From contig NZ_FNPD01000008.1 in NCBI RefSeq assembly GCF_900107215.1, forward strand, positions 46,316-110,315: DNA of 64,000 bases. The letters are read 5' to 3'. Below the pieces are notes generated by a model. That model was not told where the DNA came from. It saw only the letters and a program-made list of their open reading frames with translations, and did no database searches. Positions 35,374 through 45,347 of the stretch are shown here, piece by piece (position 1 is the stretch's first letter; each line of letters begins with the position of its first letter). This stretch comes from Acetomicrobium thermoterrenum DSM 13490. Its GTDB lineage: Bacteria; Synergistota; Synergistia; Synergistales; Acetomicrobiaceae. Position numbers and translations under genes: made by a program.

Positions 35374-36555
35374 TCAAGAAACTTCGAGGAGAAGGCATTT
35401 GAGGTACAGCGACTCGTCAAAGCCCATAAGCACCGGATGATCCGGCGATTGACCCTCCCTGGCAACAACGCGAAGTGTTTTGCCGGCGTCCTTCGCCGCC
35501 TCAAATATAACCCCTTCAAAGAGATCCCACGATATATGGTGAGAGCAGGAGCAGGTCAGAAGAAAACCGCCTTCTTTGATTATTTTCATGGCTCGCAAGT
35601 TGATCTCTTTATATCCCCTGAGAGCCCCCTCAACAGCCTTTTTGTTTTTGGCAAAGGCCGGCGGGTCTAAAACGATTACGTCGTACCTTTGACCCTTTGG
35701 CTCTAACTCCCTTAGGCGGTCGAAAACGTTTGCCACATCGTATCGGCAAACAGCGTCAAATCCGTTCAGGCCGGCATTGCGCCTTGCCGTCGCTACAGCA
35801 TCCTCCGATACGTCTACGCCAAAGACAGTTTTCGCGCCAAACCTGGCAGCGTTGAGGCCAAAACCCCCAGTATAACAGAAGGCATCCAGCACATCGGCCC
35901 CCTTTGATATATCCTTCAATAGGACCCTGTTTCGACGTTGATCCAAAAAATGTCCCGTTTTTTGGCCTCCGGCGATATTTACGCAAAACTTTACGCCATT
36001 CTCTTCGATTATCACTTCATCGGGCACTTCACCGAAGAGAAGGCAATCCTCTTGAGACAATCCCTCAATCGCTCTCACGGGCACGTCGTTTTTGTGGTAT
36101 ATACCTTTTACGGGAAAGAGGTCGGTTAATACCCTTACGATGATTTCCTTGAACCTATCCATCCCGAGCGTCAGGGTCTGCAAGACTATATAATCGCCAA
36201 ATTTGTCAATAATTACACCGGGCAGAAAGTCCGCTTCACTAAAGACCATCCTGTAGGCATCAAGCTCGGCAATTCCGGTCTTGCACCTGAAGTTCAGGGC
36301 AGATTTGAGCCTTTTGCGCCAAAACCTTTCGTCTATCCTTTCTTGTTTTCTGGTCAGGATTCGTGCAACAATGTACGAAGAGGGATTGGCATACCCTATA
36401 CCTAAGAATTTCCCCCGCCAATCCTTGATCTCGACTAAATCGCCCGGAGTAAAGTCGCCCCTGATCCTGTTTATCGCATTTTTGTAAATCCATGGGTGCC
36501 CTTCATGGATGCTTTGTTCAAACCCCTTCTTAACGTATAGAGAATTAAGAGCCAT
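35374..36555 (-). CDS. Class I SAM-dependent rRNA cytosine-C5 methyltransferase (RlmI-like)
   Basis: The 393-residue product starts with a PUA domain (HPWIYKNAINRIRGDFTPGDLVEI), followed by an EEHEA-like linker and a Rossmann methyltransferase core: VLDAFCYTGGFGLNAARFGA (motif I), GVDVSEDAV, DVIVLDPPAFAKNKKAV (motif IV) and LLTCSCSHH with the catalytic cysteine. E. coli RlmI makes m5C1962 in 23S rRNA. I chose ATG 36555, seven bases after the MoaD stop; the upstream frame lacks starts with a site. Confidence 0.9.
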   Translation of the reverse strand: MALNSLYVKKGFEQSIHEGHPWIYKNAINRIRGDFTPGDLVEIKDWRGKFLGIGYANPSSYIVARILTRKQERIDERFWRKRLKSALNFRCKTGIAELDAYRMVFSEADFLPGVIIDKFGDYIVLQTLTLGMDRFKEIIVRVLTDLFPVKGIYHKNDVPVRAIEGLSQEDCLLFGEVPDEVIIEENGVKFCVNIAGGQKTGHFLDQRRNRVLLKDISKGADVLDAFCYTGGFGLNAARFGAKTVFGVDVSEDAVATARRNAGLNGFDAVCRYDVANVFDRLRELEPKGQRYDVIVLDPPAFAKNKKAVEGALRGYKEINLRAMKIIKEGGFLLTCSCSHHISWDLFEGVIFEAAKDAGKTLRVVAREGQSPDHPVLMGFDESLYLKCLLLEVS

Positions 36556-36562
36556 AATACAT

Positions 36563-36775
36563 TTAACCCCCTCCCAAGGGAGGAAAGATCCGCACTTCAT
36601 CTTCCGGATTCACCAGATCATCCAGGGAGATGTACTTCGAGCGACAGATTGCAAATCCCACTTCTTCCCTTGAAATATTTACTTTATTGAGTATATATCC
36701 CAACGTCACGGCCCGATCCAGCTCTACAATATGCTCCGTCAATCGATCGCCGCTAAATACTATAACCTTGGCCAT
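36563..36775 (-). CDS. MoaD/ThiS-family sulfur carrier protein
   Basis: The 70-residue product has the beta-grasp fold pattern (VILNKVNIS-like, PEDEVRIFPPLGGG) and the C-terminal double glycine needed for thiocarboxylation. Its start overlaps the end of the AOR gene by 23 bases. Small MoaD-like genes next to AOR genes are common and probably help make the tungsten-pterin cofactor of that enzyme (inference). Confidence 0.88.
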   Translation of the reverse strand: MAKVIVFSGDRLTEHIVELDRAVTLGYILNKVNISREEVGFAICRSKYISLDDLVNPEDEVRIFPPLGGG

Positions 36776-38663
36776 CGTCTTCCGCTATCCAGTCGAGCCC
36801 CAATTCCGACAATTTTCCTCTGGTAGGAATGCCCCTTTCGTCCCAATTCATCATTGCGTAATATATTTGCAGCGCCTCCTGAAATTCCTCCTCAGAAAGC
36901 GAATTCCCGGAAAGAGGACCTTTTTCGAGGGGAGAAAACAACCTTTCCGGCAAGGTATCTTCTTTGACATCGAAACCCTCACGGGCATTGAACATCCTGG
37001 CGAGCACCAAAGCTCTCTCCCCGACTTTCATCAGCTCAAATGCGCTCGTTTGCCATCCGGTGAAGGCGCACATGGCATCTACGACATCTTTTATGGGCAT
37101 AGAGCTTCTAGGCACCGGCACGAAATCACATATACCTGCAGCGTTAAAAAAGCTCCACCACATGGAAAGGTAGGCAAAAGTCCGCACTTTTAAGTTTGAG
37201 AAGACGGTAGGACTTTCGGGCTCCAAAATACCCAGAGGCATTATTTCTTTGAAACCATATTGGTCCTTTGAAGCAACCATAGTATCATGGGCAGCAACCA
37301 TATGGTCTGCCCCCCTTTCGGAAGCAGCGTAAGCTAAGGCTAATGAATATTTCCCCCTTGGCTCATGCATCGGTAACTCCTGACCCTTTGCCGTCAAGAC
37401 AAACTTTTCCGAACCCTTTCCTATGATTTCGGAGGCCCTTTTGCTGCCCTCGGCGAGAACGTCGCCAAAGCCTTCTCTTTTTGCTATCTTTTCTATCATG
37501 GCCAGGAGGGCCTCGCCGTTGCCAAAGGTCAGCTCTATTCCGTCGGTATCGTCTCCGGTCAAAATATTTGCCTCGAAGCATTCCATGGCAAAGGCTATGG
37601 TCATCCCGGTGCTGATGGTGTCCAAGGTGTATTCGTTGCACATCTGATTTGCTTTAGCTATAACTTCTATGTCATCGACTAAACAGAGCGATCCAAAAGA
37701 AGCAAGTGTCTCGTACTCAGGGCCGCCGAATCGTGGCTCTACTCCATAACGATCCGATTTAACGGCTCTTTTACACCTCACGGGACAGGCATAGCAGCCT
37801 TCCCTGGCCACTAATATCTTCTCATTCATAGCCTTCGCAGAAATTGCCTCGGCCCTGTCGAATTCACCGTAACGAAAATTTTTGGTCGGCAAAATCCCGG
37901 CCGCATTATTTCCCAAAACGGAAGCCGCTGTTCCGCTTTCGTACAACCCCCTGGTCAGAGGATTCTCCATTACCGTAGAGCCGAATTTCTTGGATATTTC
38001 CGACATAAGCTTATGGTCCGCTATGGGAATCTGCTTTTTACCTCGGACAGCGATAGCTTTGAGGTTTTTGGAACCCATCACGGCTCCAAGTCCGTTTCTG
38101 CCGTTAAAATGTTTTAATTCATTAGTTATGCAGGCATACCTTACTAGGTTTTCTCCGCCGGGCCCTATCTGGGCAACTCTAATGGCGGGGTCTTTGTGTC
38201 TATCTCTTATCGCATCCTGAACTTCGCCGGTCTTTTTCCCCCATAGATCTCCGGCACCGCATATGCTCACATCTCCGTCGTTTATATAAAGATAAACCGG
38301 TTTACAGGCTTTGCCCCTTATGACAATCCCGTCAAAGCCGGCACGCTTTAGCTCAGGCCCCCAAAAACCTCCGGCCTCAGACTGTCCAAAGGCATTTGTC
38401 AAAGGCGACTTGGCACCCACGGCAAAGCGACACATCCCTCCTAAAGGTGCGCCCGTTAAAGCTCCGGGGGCAAAGACCAGAACGTTATCCGGGCCCAGAG
38501 GATCGATGCCGGGCTTCATCATCTTAAGTAAATAGTAGCCTATTAAACCAGAACCCCCCATGTAGGTCCTATAGAATTCGTCGCTAACATTCTCCACTTC
38601 GATCCTTTCCGCAGATAAGTCGACGTGCAAAACCCTTCCGTTGTATCCGAATGCCAATTTCAT
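36753..38663 (-). CDS. Aldehyde:ferredoxin oxidoreductase (tungsten type)
   Basis: The 636-residue product is a full AOR: N-terminal domain NGRVLHVDLSAERIEVE and MGGSGLIGYYLL, pterin-contact segments SPLTNAFGQSEAGGFWG and GRNGLGAVMGSKNLKAIAV, iron-sulfur ligands in CYACPVRC near residues 290-297 and in AAGICDF near the C-terminus. AORs oxidise aldehydes to acids and reduce ferredoxin using a tungsten bis-pterin. MoaD overlaps its end. It may detoxify or ferment aldehydes from amino-acid or diol breakdown (inference). Confidence 0.92.
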   Translation of the reverse strand: MKLAFGYNGRVLHVDLSAERIEVENVSDEFYRTYMGGSGLIGYYLLKMMKPGIDPLGPDNVLVFAPGALTGAPLGGMCRFAVGAKSPLTNAFGQSEAGGFWGPELKRAGFDGIVIRGKACKPVYLYINDGDVSICGAGDLWGKKTGEVQDAIRDRHKDPAIRVAQIGPGGENLVRYACITNELKHFNGRNGLGAVMGSKNLKAIAVRGKKQIPIADHKLMSEISKKFGSTVMENPLTRGLYESGTAASVLGNNAAGILPTKNFRYGEFDRAEAISAKAMNEKILVAREGCYACPVRCKRAVKSDRYGVEPRFGGPEYETLASFGSLCLVDDIEVIAKANQMCNEYTLDTISTGMTIAFAMECFEANILTGDDTDGIELTFGNGEALLAMIEKIAKREGFGDVLAEGSKRASEIIGKGSEKFVLTAKGQELPMHEPRGKYSLALAYAASERGADHMVAAHDTMVASKDQYGFKEIMPLGILEPESPTVFSNLKVRTFAYLSMWWSFFNAAGICDFVPVPRSSMPIKDVVDAMCAFTGWQTSAFELMKVGERALVLARMFNAREGFDVKEDTLPERLFSPLEKGPLSGNSLSEEEFQEALQIYYAMMNWDERGIPTRGKLSELGLDWIAEDDGQGYSI

Positions 38664-38760
38664 TCCCCCTCAAATTAATCGCAATTATCTTTAAATTTGT
38701 CTATATTTTTAAATTATAATTCACTTATTAGCCGAGAGACAAATTCTGTAAAACAGGCTT

Positions 38761-40038
38761 TTAATCGTCACAAATCGACCTTTGCTTGGCCAGTAAATCG
38801 TCGTAGGTTTCTCTCTCCACAGCCAGGAAATCCTTTCCGTTCTCGACGAAAACAACTGCAGGTCTGGGAAGCATATTATAATTGCTGGCCATAGAATAGT
38901 TGTATGCTCCCGTGTTGAAAACCGCCAGCAGGTCTCCTGGCTTAATATCGTCTGGGACAGGAAGGTTTTCTATCAAAATGTCACCGCTTTCACAACACCT
39001 GCCCGCCACGGTTACGATTCTGTCTTTTGGTAGGCCTTCCTTGCCCACCACTTCGGCGTCATATTTAGCCCCGTACAGAGCGGGCCTGGGATTGTCCGCC
39101 ATTCCGCCGTCTACGCTTACATAGGTAGTAGAACCTGCTATTTCCTTGATGGCTCCTATGGTGTATAAAGTTATTCCCGCTTCACCTACTATCCATCGAC
39201 CGGGCTCTATAGCAACGGAGGGCAGAGGTAACCCAAAGGCAGAACATCTGGCCCTTAATCTTTCCATTACAGGATCCACGAAATAGGATAGCGGTTTTGA
39301 AGAAGCATCTCCATGGGCAGCGATGCCAAAACCGCCCCCAATATCCAACTCTTCGAGGATAAAACTTTTATCGCTCTGTAAATTTGCCATAAGCTCAGTA
39401 ACGACATCTATAGCCTGTACGTAGGGCCTATGATCTTCTATCTGAGACCCCAGGTGAAAATGAAGGCCCTTCAAAGCAATGTGCTCCATCGAGAGCGACT
39501 TTTCCACCAAATAGGGCACGCGCTCCAAAGGGATGCCGAATTTAGATCCCCTGTGACCTGTTTGTATATATTTATGTGTTAAAGCCTCCACTTCGGGCGT
39601 CACTCTAAGAAGGACCGACGCACGCCGTCCCTTCGAAGGTGCAATTTCATTAATTAAATCCAATTCCCCTTCCCAGTCGACGACTATCCTGCCCACGCCT
39701 CTGTCTATAGCCGTCTCGATTTCTTGGCGAAGTTTGTTGTTACCGTGAAACACTATATTTGCCGTAGGAAAATTGGCCTTTAAAGCCAGGTGAAGCTCTC
39801 CTCCCGATACGACATCAAGGCCCAATCCTTCTTTTTTTATCAAACTACACATAGCAATAGTCAAAAAGGCCTTCCCAGCATAATAGGCACGAGAGTTTGC
39901 GTAATGGTCAAGAAAACCTCCCCGTATTTCTCGACATCGATCTTTGATGATGCTTTTTGAAACCACATATAAAGGAGTCCCATATTTTGAAGCTAAATCC
40001 CTCAAATTACAGCCATCGAAATAAAGACTCGTCCTCAT
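38761..40038 (-). CDS. lysA: Diaminopimelate decarboxylase
   Basis: The 425-residue product is a PLP-dependent fold III decarboxylase: PLP lysine in YYAGKAFLTIAM near residue 50, LHFHLGSQIEDHRPY, GGGFGI, EPGRWIVGEAG and the C-terminal CCESGDILI with VFNTGAYNYSMASNYN. It makes L-lysine from meso-diaminopimelate. Start ATG 40038 lies 12 bases after GGGGAG; an in-frame ATG at 40050 touches the site and is less likely. Confidence 0.93.
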   Translation of the reverse strand: MRTSLYFDGCNLRDLASKYGTPLYVVSKSIIKDRCREIRGGFLDHYANSRAYYAGKAFLTIAMCSLIKKEGLGLDVVSGGELHLALKANFPTANIVFHGNNKLRQEIETAIDRGVGRIVVDWEGELDLINEIAPSKGRRASVLLRVTPEVEALTHKYIQTGHRGSKFGIPLERVPYLVEKSLSMEHIALKGLHFHLGSQIEDHRPYVQAIDVVTELMANLQSDKSFILEELDIGGGFGIAAHGDASSKPLSYFVDPVMERLRARCSAFGLPLPSVAIEPGRWIVGEAGITLYTIGAIKEIAGSTTYVSVDGGMADNPRPALYGAKYDAEVVGKEGLPKDRIVTVAGRCCESGDILIENLPVPDDIKPGDLLAVFNTGAYNYSMASNYNMLPRPAVVFVENGKDFLAVERETYDDLLAKQRSICDD

Positions 40039-40089
40039 CGATAAATTCATCTCCCCTATTCTTACCAGAAAAGTAAAGTCTCGGTTTAG

Positions 40090-41448
40090 CTACTTGTTTT
40101 TCTGCTTAATTCTTAAAGCCCTGATATATCTTGACAGAAATATCTTAGAAGAAAGGATCTTAACTTTATAAAAAGCTTGCTCGCTGGAGTAGGGTGAAAT
40201 CTCGAAAACCTTGGATTTGGGCCTTGCCAATACTTGCGTGGGGTAGATGCTCCTGTGCCCGCTGACTACGAAGGAAAGGACACAAGCTATGGCAGCCAGG
40301 GGCGTAGCTTGGGGACCCATTATTTCCATGGCCATAATGCTGGCGGTTATAGGGGTATTAGCGGCACCAGCGAGCACGGCCGTAAACCCCATTACGCTCA
40401 ATAAAATAGGATCGGATCCCGTAAGTCGCGCAAAGGTTGCTCCTGCCGTCGCACCCACGAAAAAAGTGGGGGTCAACACACCCCCGCTACCTCCGCAGGA
40501 AAGGGTGATCGCCATGGCAAGGGACTTTATAAAAAAAGCAAACAGGGGAACTCTGGCGCCTGAAAGAGCTTCGTAAACCGTATCCATGCCAAGACCGAGA
40601 TATCTGGTACCCAGCGTCAAAGCCATAGCCAACAGCAAAAATCCGCCAAAAAGGGGCTTTTTCCACCAAGACATATCGAGCTTTTTGAACCTGCTTTCCG
40701 TGTAATTAAGCATTTCGATATGCATAATTGAAACAAATCCGAAAAAAATGCCTGCCATTACCGATAATAATATGACCTTCCATTCTAATGAGATCGGGAT
40801 AATTCTACCGGCTAAACCTGGAATGCCAAAACTGGTTGCAACGATTCTGGCTATAATACCACTTATGAAAGACGGCAACAATACATCGTAAAGCATCTGT
40901 CCTATGTACAGCACCTCCACCCCGAATACCGCACCGGAGATCGGGGTTCCGAAGACCGCCGAAAAACCGGCAGATATACCACAAACTACCAATTTTTTTC
41001 TGTCCTCTACGTCCAGGCGAAGAAGACCTGCCAGCCAGGACATCAAGCCTCCGCCTATTTGAGCACAGGGACCCTCTTTGCCTACAGAGCCCCCCGAAGC
41101 CAGAGTCGTTATAGTGGCCGCAAGCTTAACGGGAACTATCTTTAAAGGAATATATCCTTGCTTGTAATGGACGGCTTCGATGACCTTTTCCGTTCCGTGC
41201 CCGTGAGCCTCTGGGGCAAAGGTCTTTATCAAAAAGGCGCTTGCCAGAAGCCCCAGGGGCAGCAGCAAAATACGCCAAAAAGGCGGCAGCCCGCCCACGA
41301 AGGTAACAGAACCTTCCAGGAGATGCAAAAAGACAGAAGCCACCCCTCCTACAATTAAACCCGCCAACAGGGAAAGAATACCCCACTTGGCCGCGGAATA
41401 TAGAAGTACAAATATCTCTTCGACCCTTTTATCATCGCCATTTTTCAC
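40090..41448 (-). CDS. ClC-type chloride channel/transporter
   Basis: The 452-residue product has the ClC fold with signature segments SGGSVGKEGPCAQIGGG (gating glutamate in GKEGP) and GTPISGAVFGVEVL, and GGSGGVLTPTFFVGA. The pore serine motif and the second proton glutamate region are not obvious, so channel or antiporter cannot be told apart. No CBS domains follow. GTG 41448 follows GGGTGATG. It is divergent from mgsA. Confidence 0.9.
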   Translation of the reverse strand: MKNGDDKRVEEIFVLLYSAAKWGILSLLAGLIVGGVASVFLHLLEGSVTFVGGLPPFWRILLLPLGLLASAFLIKTFAPEAHGHGTEKVIEAVHYKQGYIPLKIVPVKLAATITTLASGGSVGKEGPCAQIGGGLMSWLAGLLRLDVEDRKKLVVCGISAGFSAVFGTPISGAVFGVEVLYIGQMLYDVLLPSFISGIIARIVATSFGIPGLAGRIIPISLEWKVILLSVMAGIFFGFVSIMHIEMLNYTESRFKKLDMSWWKKPLFGGFLLLAMALTLGTRYLGLGMDTVYEALSGARVPLFAFFIKSLAMAITLSCGGSGGVLTPTFFVGATAGATFARLTGSDPILLSVMGFTAVLAGAANTPITASIMAMEIMGPQATPLAAIACVLSFVVSGHRSIYPTQVLARPKSKVFEISPYSSEQAFYKVKILSSKIFLSRYIRALRIKQKNK

Positions 41449-41531
41449 TTGACATCACCCGGGAATGATTATAGCATTTTAGACGTTCTGTCATTTTATA
41501 TCGTGAAAGTAACAAAGGGGAGTGAAAAGCT

Positions 41532-42017
41532 GTGTACAGGAAAAGAATTGCTTTGGTCGCTCACGACAGCATGAAGGGTGACATCATCGAGTGGGCACTT
41601 TATAATAAAGGCACCCTAACGGAACACGACCTCTACTCTACGGGAACCACTGGTTTCTTGCTGGAAAGAGAACTCGGGGTTCCAGTTTTTAAATTCAAAT
41701 CGGGCCCCCTGGGTGGAGACCAACAGTTGGGAGCTCGAATTGCCGATGGCTTGATCGATATATTGATCTTTTTTTGGGACCCCCTTAACATTCAACCCCA
41801 CGATCCTGACGTAAGGGCACTGCTGAGGATATCGGTCGTCTACAACATACCTACTGCCTGCGACAGATCTACGGCAGATTATCTGATTTCCTCGCCACTA
41901 CTTAAGGAAACCTACAAGCCGATCCGAAAGTTTAACCCAGAGGAATACCAGCAGAACAGGAACCTTAAATTCCTGGAACAGATAAAATCCTACGAGGACA
42001 AGGAGGAACAAGTGTGA
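41532..42017 (+). CDS. mgsA: Methylglyoxal synthase
   Basis: The 161-residue product matches Mgs[17 protein letters not shown] near the start, [25 protein letters not shown] (phosphate site) and the catalytic aspartates in [19 protein letters not shown], followed by [13 protein letters not shown]. It converts dihydroxyacetone phosphate to methylglyoxal, a branch that can lead through lactaldehyde to 1,2-propanediol. GTG 41532 follows GGGGAG. It overlaps the downstream gene by four bases. Confidence 0.94.
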   Translation: MYRKRIALVAHDSMKGDIIEWALYNKGTLTEHDLYSTGTTGFLLERELGVPVFKFKSGPLGGDQQLGARIADGLIDILIFFWDPLNIQPHDPDVRALLRISVVYNIPTACDRSTADYLISSPLLKETYKPIRKFNPEEYQQNRNLKFLEQIKSYEDKEEQV

Positions 42018-42445
42018 GTGGTTTGTGGGAAATCTCTCCTATAGGAAAAGTTTTATCCCCCATAAAGGAGCCTGTCAAACCGGATTTATTTCACAACGTC
42101 AGATGCACCGTGGAAATATATCCCGAGTTCAAAGAAGGATTGTTAGGCTTAGAAGAAGAAATAGAAGTCCTCGTGATGTTTTTGTTTCACCTCAATATTG
42201 AGAAATCTCCCCTTCTGGTGCATCCGAGGGGAGATACTTCGAGGCCTTTGCGGGGAGTATTTGCAACCTGTTCTCCGACGAGGCCAAATTCGATAGGAAC
42301 AAACAGGTGCCGCCTGATCGCTTTGAGGAATTCCTATATAGATCTTATCGGTTTGGAGGCGATAGACGGCACCCCCGTTATCGACATTAAACCCTTTTCA
42401 TGCCTGGATCCCCGATATGATGCTAAGGTAGAAGATCTAATTTAG
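42014..42445 (+). CDS. TsaA/TrmO-family tRNA methyltransferase
   Basis: The 143-residue product has the TsaA fold: [14 protein letters not shown] at the N-terminus, [38 protein letters not shown] and [11 protein letters not shown]. coli TrmO methylates N6-threonylcarbamoyladenosine at tRNA position 37; archaeal and short bacterial members are less studied. It is coupled to mgsA (GTGA overlap) and its last nine bases overlap the end of ppdK on the other strand. Confidence 0.88.
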   Translation: MSGLWEISPIGKVLSPIKEPVKPDLFHNVRCTVEIYPEFKEGLLGLEEEIEVLVMFLFHLNIEKSPLLVHPRGDTSRPLRGVFATCSPTRPNSIGTNRCRLIALRNSYIDLIGLEAIDGTPVIDIKPFSCLDPRYDAKVEDLI

Positions 42446-45103
42446 CAGACCCAGCGATGAATGGGCGGCCGAAAGCCTCGCTACGGGAATACGCATTGCC
42501 GAACAGCTGACGTAATCAAGCCCAATGCGGTCGCAAAAGGCAATGCTCGACGGATCCCCGCCGTGTTCTCCGCATATACCAAGCTCTAGGTCTTTTTTCG
42601 CGCTTCTGCCTTTTTCGACTGCCATCTTCATCAAGGCTCCCACCCCTTTGCGGTCTAAAGTGCGGAAGGGATCTTCCGTATATATCCCCAGACGCACGTA
42701 GGCAGCCAAAAATTTACCCTCCGCATCATCCCGGGATACGCCTAAAGTTGTCTGAGTGAGATCGTTGGTGCCGAAGCTAAAGAAGTCGGCGTATTCAGCT
42801 ATCTCATCGGCGACTATAGCTGCCCTTGGCAACTCGATCATCGTGCCTATTTTGCATCTCCAATTCTCTCCGTAAGATTCGGCAATTTCGGCAACTGCCT
42901 TTTCTATGTTCGCCCGAAGCATGCACATCTCCTGCCCGGTCGCGACCAGCGGAACCATGATTTTGACCTTGACGTCAACGCCTCTTTTAATCAGCTCGCA
43001 GGCCGCCTGAGCAATGGCCTTCGCCTGAGCTTCGTATATTTCGGGGTAGAGCACGCCGATACGGCAACCCCTGAAGCCCAACATAGGGTTGCCCTCTTGA
43101 AGCCCTTCAATCCTCTTCAAAAGAATCTCTAGTCTCTGCGCTTCTGGAGATTCTCCCCTGCCCTCGGACCGAAGCTGGGCTAACTTCTTGGCTACATCCT
43201 TCCCCTTCGGCAAAAACTCGTTTAGAGGGGGATCCAACAATCTCACAATAATGGGAAGGCCTTGCATCACTTGAAAAATTTCCACGAAATCGTCCTTCTG
43301 CAATCTGGCGAGCTTCTCCAATGCATCCATTCTGTCTTCGACCTTTTCCGCCACAATAACCTGCTGCATTATGGAAAGGCGATCGCTTTCTCTAAACATA
43401 TGTTCCGTCCTGCACAGTCCGACTCCTTTTGCGCCAAGCTTCCGAGCCTGCCGCGCTTCTTCGGGGGTATCGCAGTTTGCCCACACCTGAAGCCTGGCGA
43501 ACATGTCGGCCATATCCAGGAAGTGGTGAAGATATTCTTCGTGCATGGAGGGCTCGATTAAGGGGACCTCTCCCGGGTATACCTTTCCGCTGGTTCCGTC
43601 GATCGTTATTACATCATCTTTTTTAACGGTAAACTCACCTACGGTAAATCTCTCGCCGATAAGGTCAATGTTTACCGCCTCACATCCTACAACACAGGGA
43701 ATTCCCAATGAACGGGCAACTAAAGCGGCGTGGCTCGTCTGCCCTCCCCTGCTCGTAAGCAACCCGGCTGCCCTGGAAAGACCGTGTATATCCTCAGGCG
43801 TCGTTTCAGGCCGTACAAGTATTACAGGTTCTCCTCTTTTACCGCGCTCTTCGGCCTCGTCCACATCGAAAACCACCTTTCCTGTAGCGGCGCCGGGAGA
43901 TGCGGCTATGCCTTCTGCTATGGAAGACAAATCTGCCGAAGGATCGACTTGTCGATGGAGCAGCTGTTCGATCTCTTTTGGCGTTACCCTGGTCACCGCT
44001 GTGCGGGCATCGATTATGCCCTCCTTGACCATCTCCGATGCTATCCTTACTGCCGCCTTAGCCGTGCGCTTCCCGTTTCGAGTTTGGAGTATATATAGCT
44101 TGCCCCTCTCTACCGTAAACTCTATGTCCTGCATGTCTTTGAAATGTCTTTCAAGGGTTTCGGCGACAATTTTAAGTTCTTCGTAAATATGTGGACTGAC
44201 CTCCTTTAATGCCCCTATAGGTTGGGGAGTTCTTATTCCTGCCACGACATCTTCGCCCTGAGCGTTAATCAAAAACTCGCCGAAAAGCTCCTTATCGCCC
44301 GTAGAGGGGTTGCGGGAAAATAACACGCCCGTGCCACAGTCGCTCCCCAAGTTTCCAAAGACCATTTCCATTACCGTGACAGCCGTTCCCAAATCATCGG
44401 GTATATTGGCAATTTTCCTGTAGGTTACCGCTCTCTTGTTGTTCCAACTCCTAAATACAGCCTCGATGGCCATCTTTAACTGGGCCCAAGGATCTTGAGG
44501 AAAGGGTTCTCCGCTTTCCGATTTCACTATCTCCTTGAAACGACTGATTATTTTCGCCAAATTTTCTTCAGGTATCTGATGATCAAATTTGATGTTAAGT
44601 TGTTTTTTATGTTCGCTTAAAACCTTCTCGAAATGATCAAGGTCGATACCTAATACCACATTAGCGAACATCTGTATAAACCTTCGGTAACAATCGTGGG
44701 CAAAACGCGGATCCCTGGTGTTTTCGGTAAGAGCTAGAACCGTACGGTCGTTAAGCCCAAGGTTTAATATGGTATCCATCATGCCCGGCATGGATACGGG
44801 AGCTCCCGAGCGAACCGACACCAAAAGCGGGTTTTCTTCTCCCCCAAAAGTCTTTCCGCTGACATGCTCAAGATAATGCATATGCTCTACGATTTTAGGC
44901 CACAGCTGATCAAGCAGTCCGACGCCTTCTTTCATATAGGCACGGCAAGCCTCGGTCGATATGATGAACCCGTTTGGGACGGGCAAACCGAGCGATTTCA
45001 TCTCGGCCAAATTAGCCCCCTTGCCGCCCAGAAGGTTCACCATTCCGGCGTTACCCTCGTCAAAGCGATATACATACTTCACTCCTGTCTTGACAACACT
45101 CAT
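42437..45103 (-). CDS. ppdK: Pyruvate, phosphate dikinase
   Basis: The 888-residue product has the N-terminal ATP-grasp domain (GGKGANLAEMKSLGLPVPNG, VRSGAPVSMPGMMDTILNLG), the swivelling phosphohistidine domain with GGQTSHAALVARSLGIPCV near residue 455 and the C-terminal PEP domain (KGVGLCRTEHMF, MIELPRAA, SFGTNDLTQTT, GICGEHGGDP with the acid/base Cys). It interconverts pyruvate, ATP and phosphate with PEP, AMP and pyrophosphate, used in anaerobic glycolysis or gluconeogenesis. Confidence 0.96.
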   Translation of the reverse strand: MSVVKTGVKYVYRFDEGNAGMVNLLGGKGANLAEMKSLGLPVPNGFIISTEACRAYMKEGVGLLDQLWPKIVEHMHYLEHVSGKTFGGEENPLLVSVRSGAPVSMPGMMDTILNLGLNDRTVLALTENTRDPRFAHDCYRRFIQMFANVVLGIDLDHFEKVLSEHKKQLNIKFDHQIPEENLAKIISRFKEIVKSESGEPFPQDPWAQLKMAIEAVFRSWNNKRAVTYRKIANIPDDLGTAVTVMEMVFGNLGSDCGTGVLFSRNPSTGDKELFGEFLINAQGEDVVAGIRTPQPIGALKEVSPHIYEELKIVAETLERHFKDMQDIEFTVERGKLYILQTRNGKRTAKAAVRIASEMVKEGIIDARTAVTRVTPKEIEQLLHRQVDPSADLSSIAEGIAASPGAATGKVVFDVDEAEERGKRGEPVILVRPETTPEDIHGLSRAAGLLTSRGGQTSHAALVARSLGIPCVVGCEAVNIDLIGERFTVGEFTVKKDDVITIDGTSGKVYPGEVPLIEPSMHEEYLHHFLDMADMFARLQVWANCDTPEEARQARKLGAKGVGLCRTEHMFRESDRLSIMQQVIVAEKVEDRMDALEKLARLQKDDFVEIFQVMQGLPIIVRLLDPPLNEFLPKGKDVAKKLAQLRSEGRGESPEAQRLEILLKRIEGLQEGNPMLGFRGCRIGVLYPEIYEAQAKAIAQAACELIKRGVDVKVKIMVPLVATGQEMCMLRANIEKAVAEIAESYGENWRCKIGTMIELPRAAIVADEIAEYADFFSFGTNDLTQTTLGVSRDDAEGKFLAAYVRLGIYTEDPFRTLDRKGVGALMKMAVEKGRSAKKDLELGICGEHGGDPSSIAFCDRIGLDYVSCSAMRIPVARLSAAHSSLGLLN

Positions 45104-45271
45104 CGTTCTTACCTCCTTGCAGATTTGCTATCTGCATATCGCGTTGACGATTTATCTCTAAACTCTCTCATCGTCTCACTTACATTTTGTTCTAGTATAC
45201 CACTATGTGCAAATTCAGTGTAGGGCCTATATCGAAACTTTAGTTTACTCGACTCGCTCTTCGTCGACTCG

Positions 45272-45300
45272 TTGTGTAAATAAAACATTTGGGCTAAAAT
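45272..45300 (+). promoter_or_regulatory. Probable promoter of the ferritin-like gene
   Basis: TTGTGT (45272-45277) and TAAAAT (45295-45300) are separated by 17 bases, 47 bases upstream of the ferritin-like start codon. Both boxes are near consensus (four and five matches of six). Confidence 0.5.
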
Positions 45301-45347
45301 ATTGATATAAAAGTGTGAAAACTTTACCTTTTAGGAGGGGATGAGAA

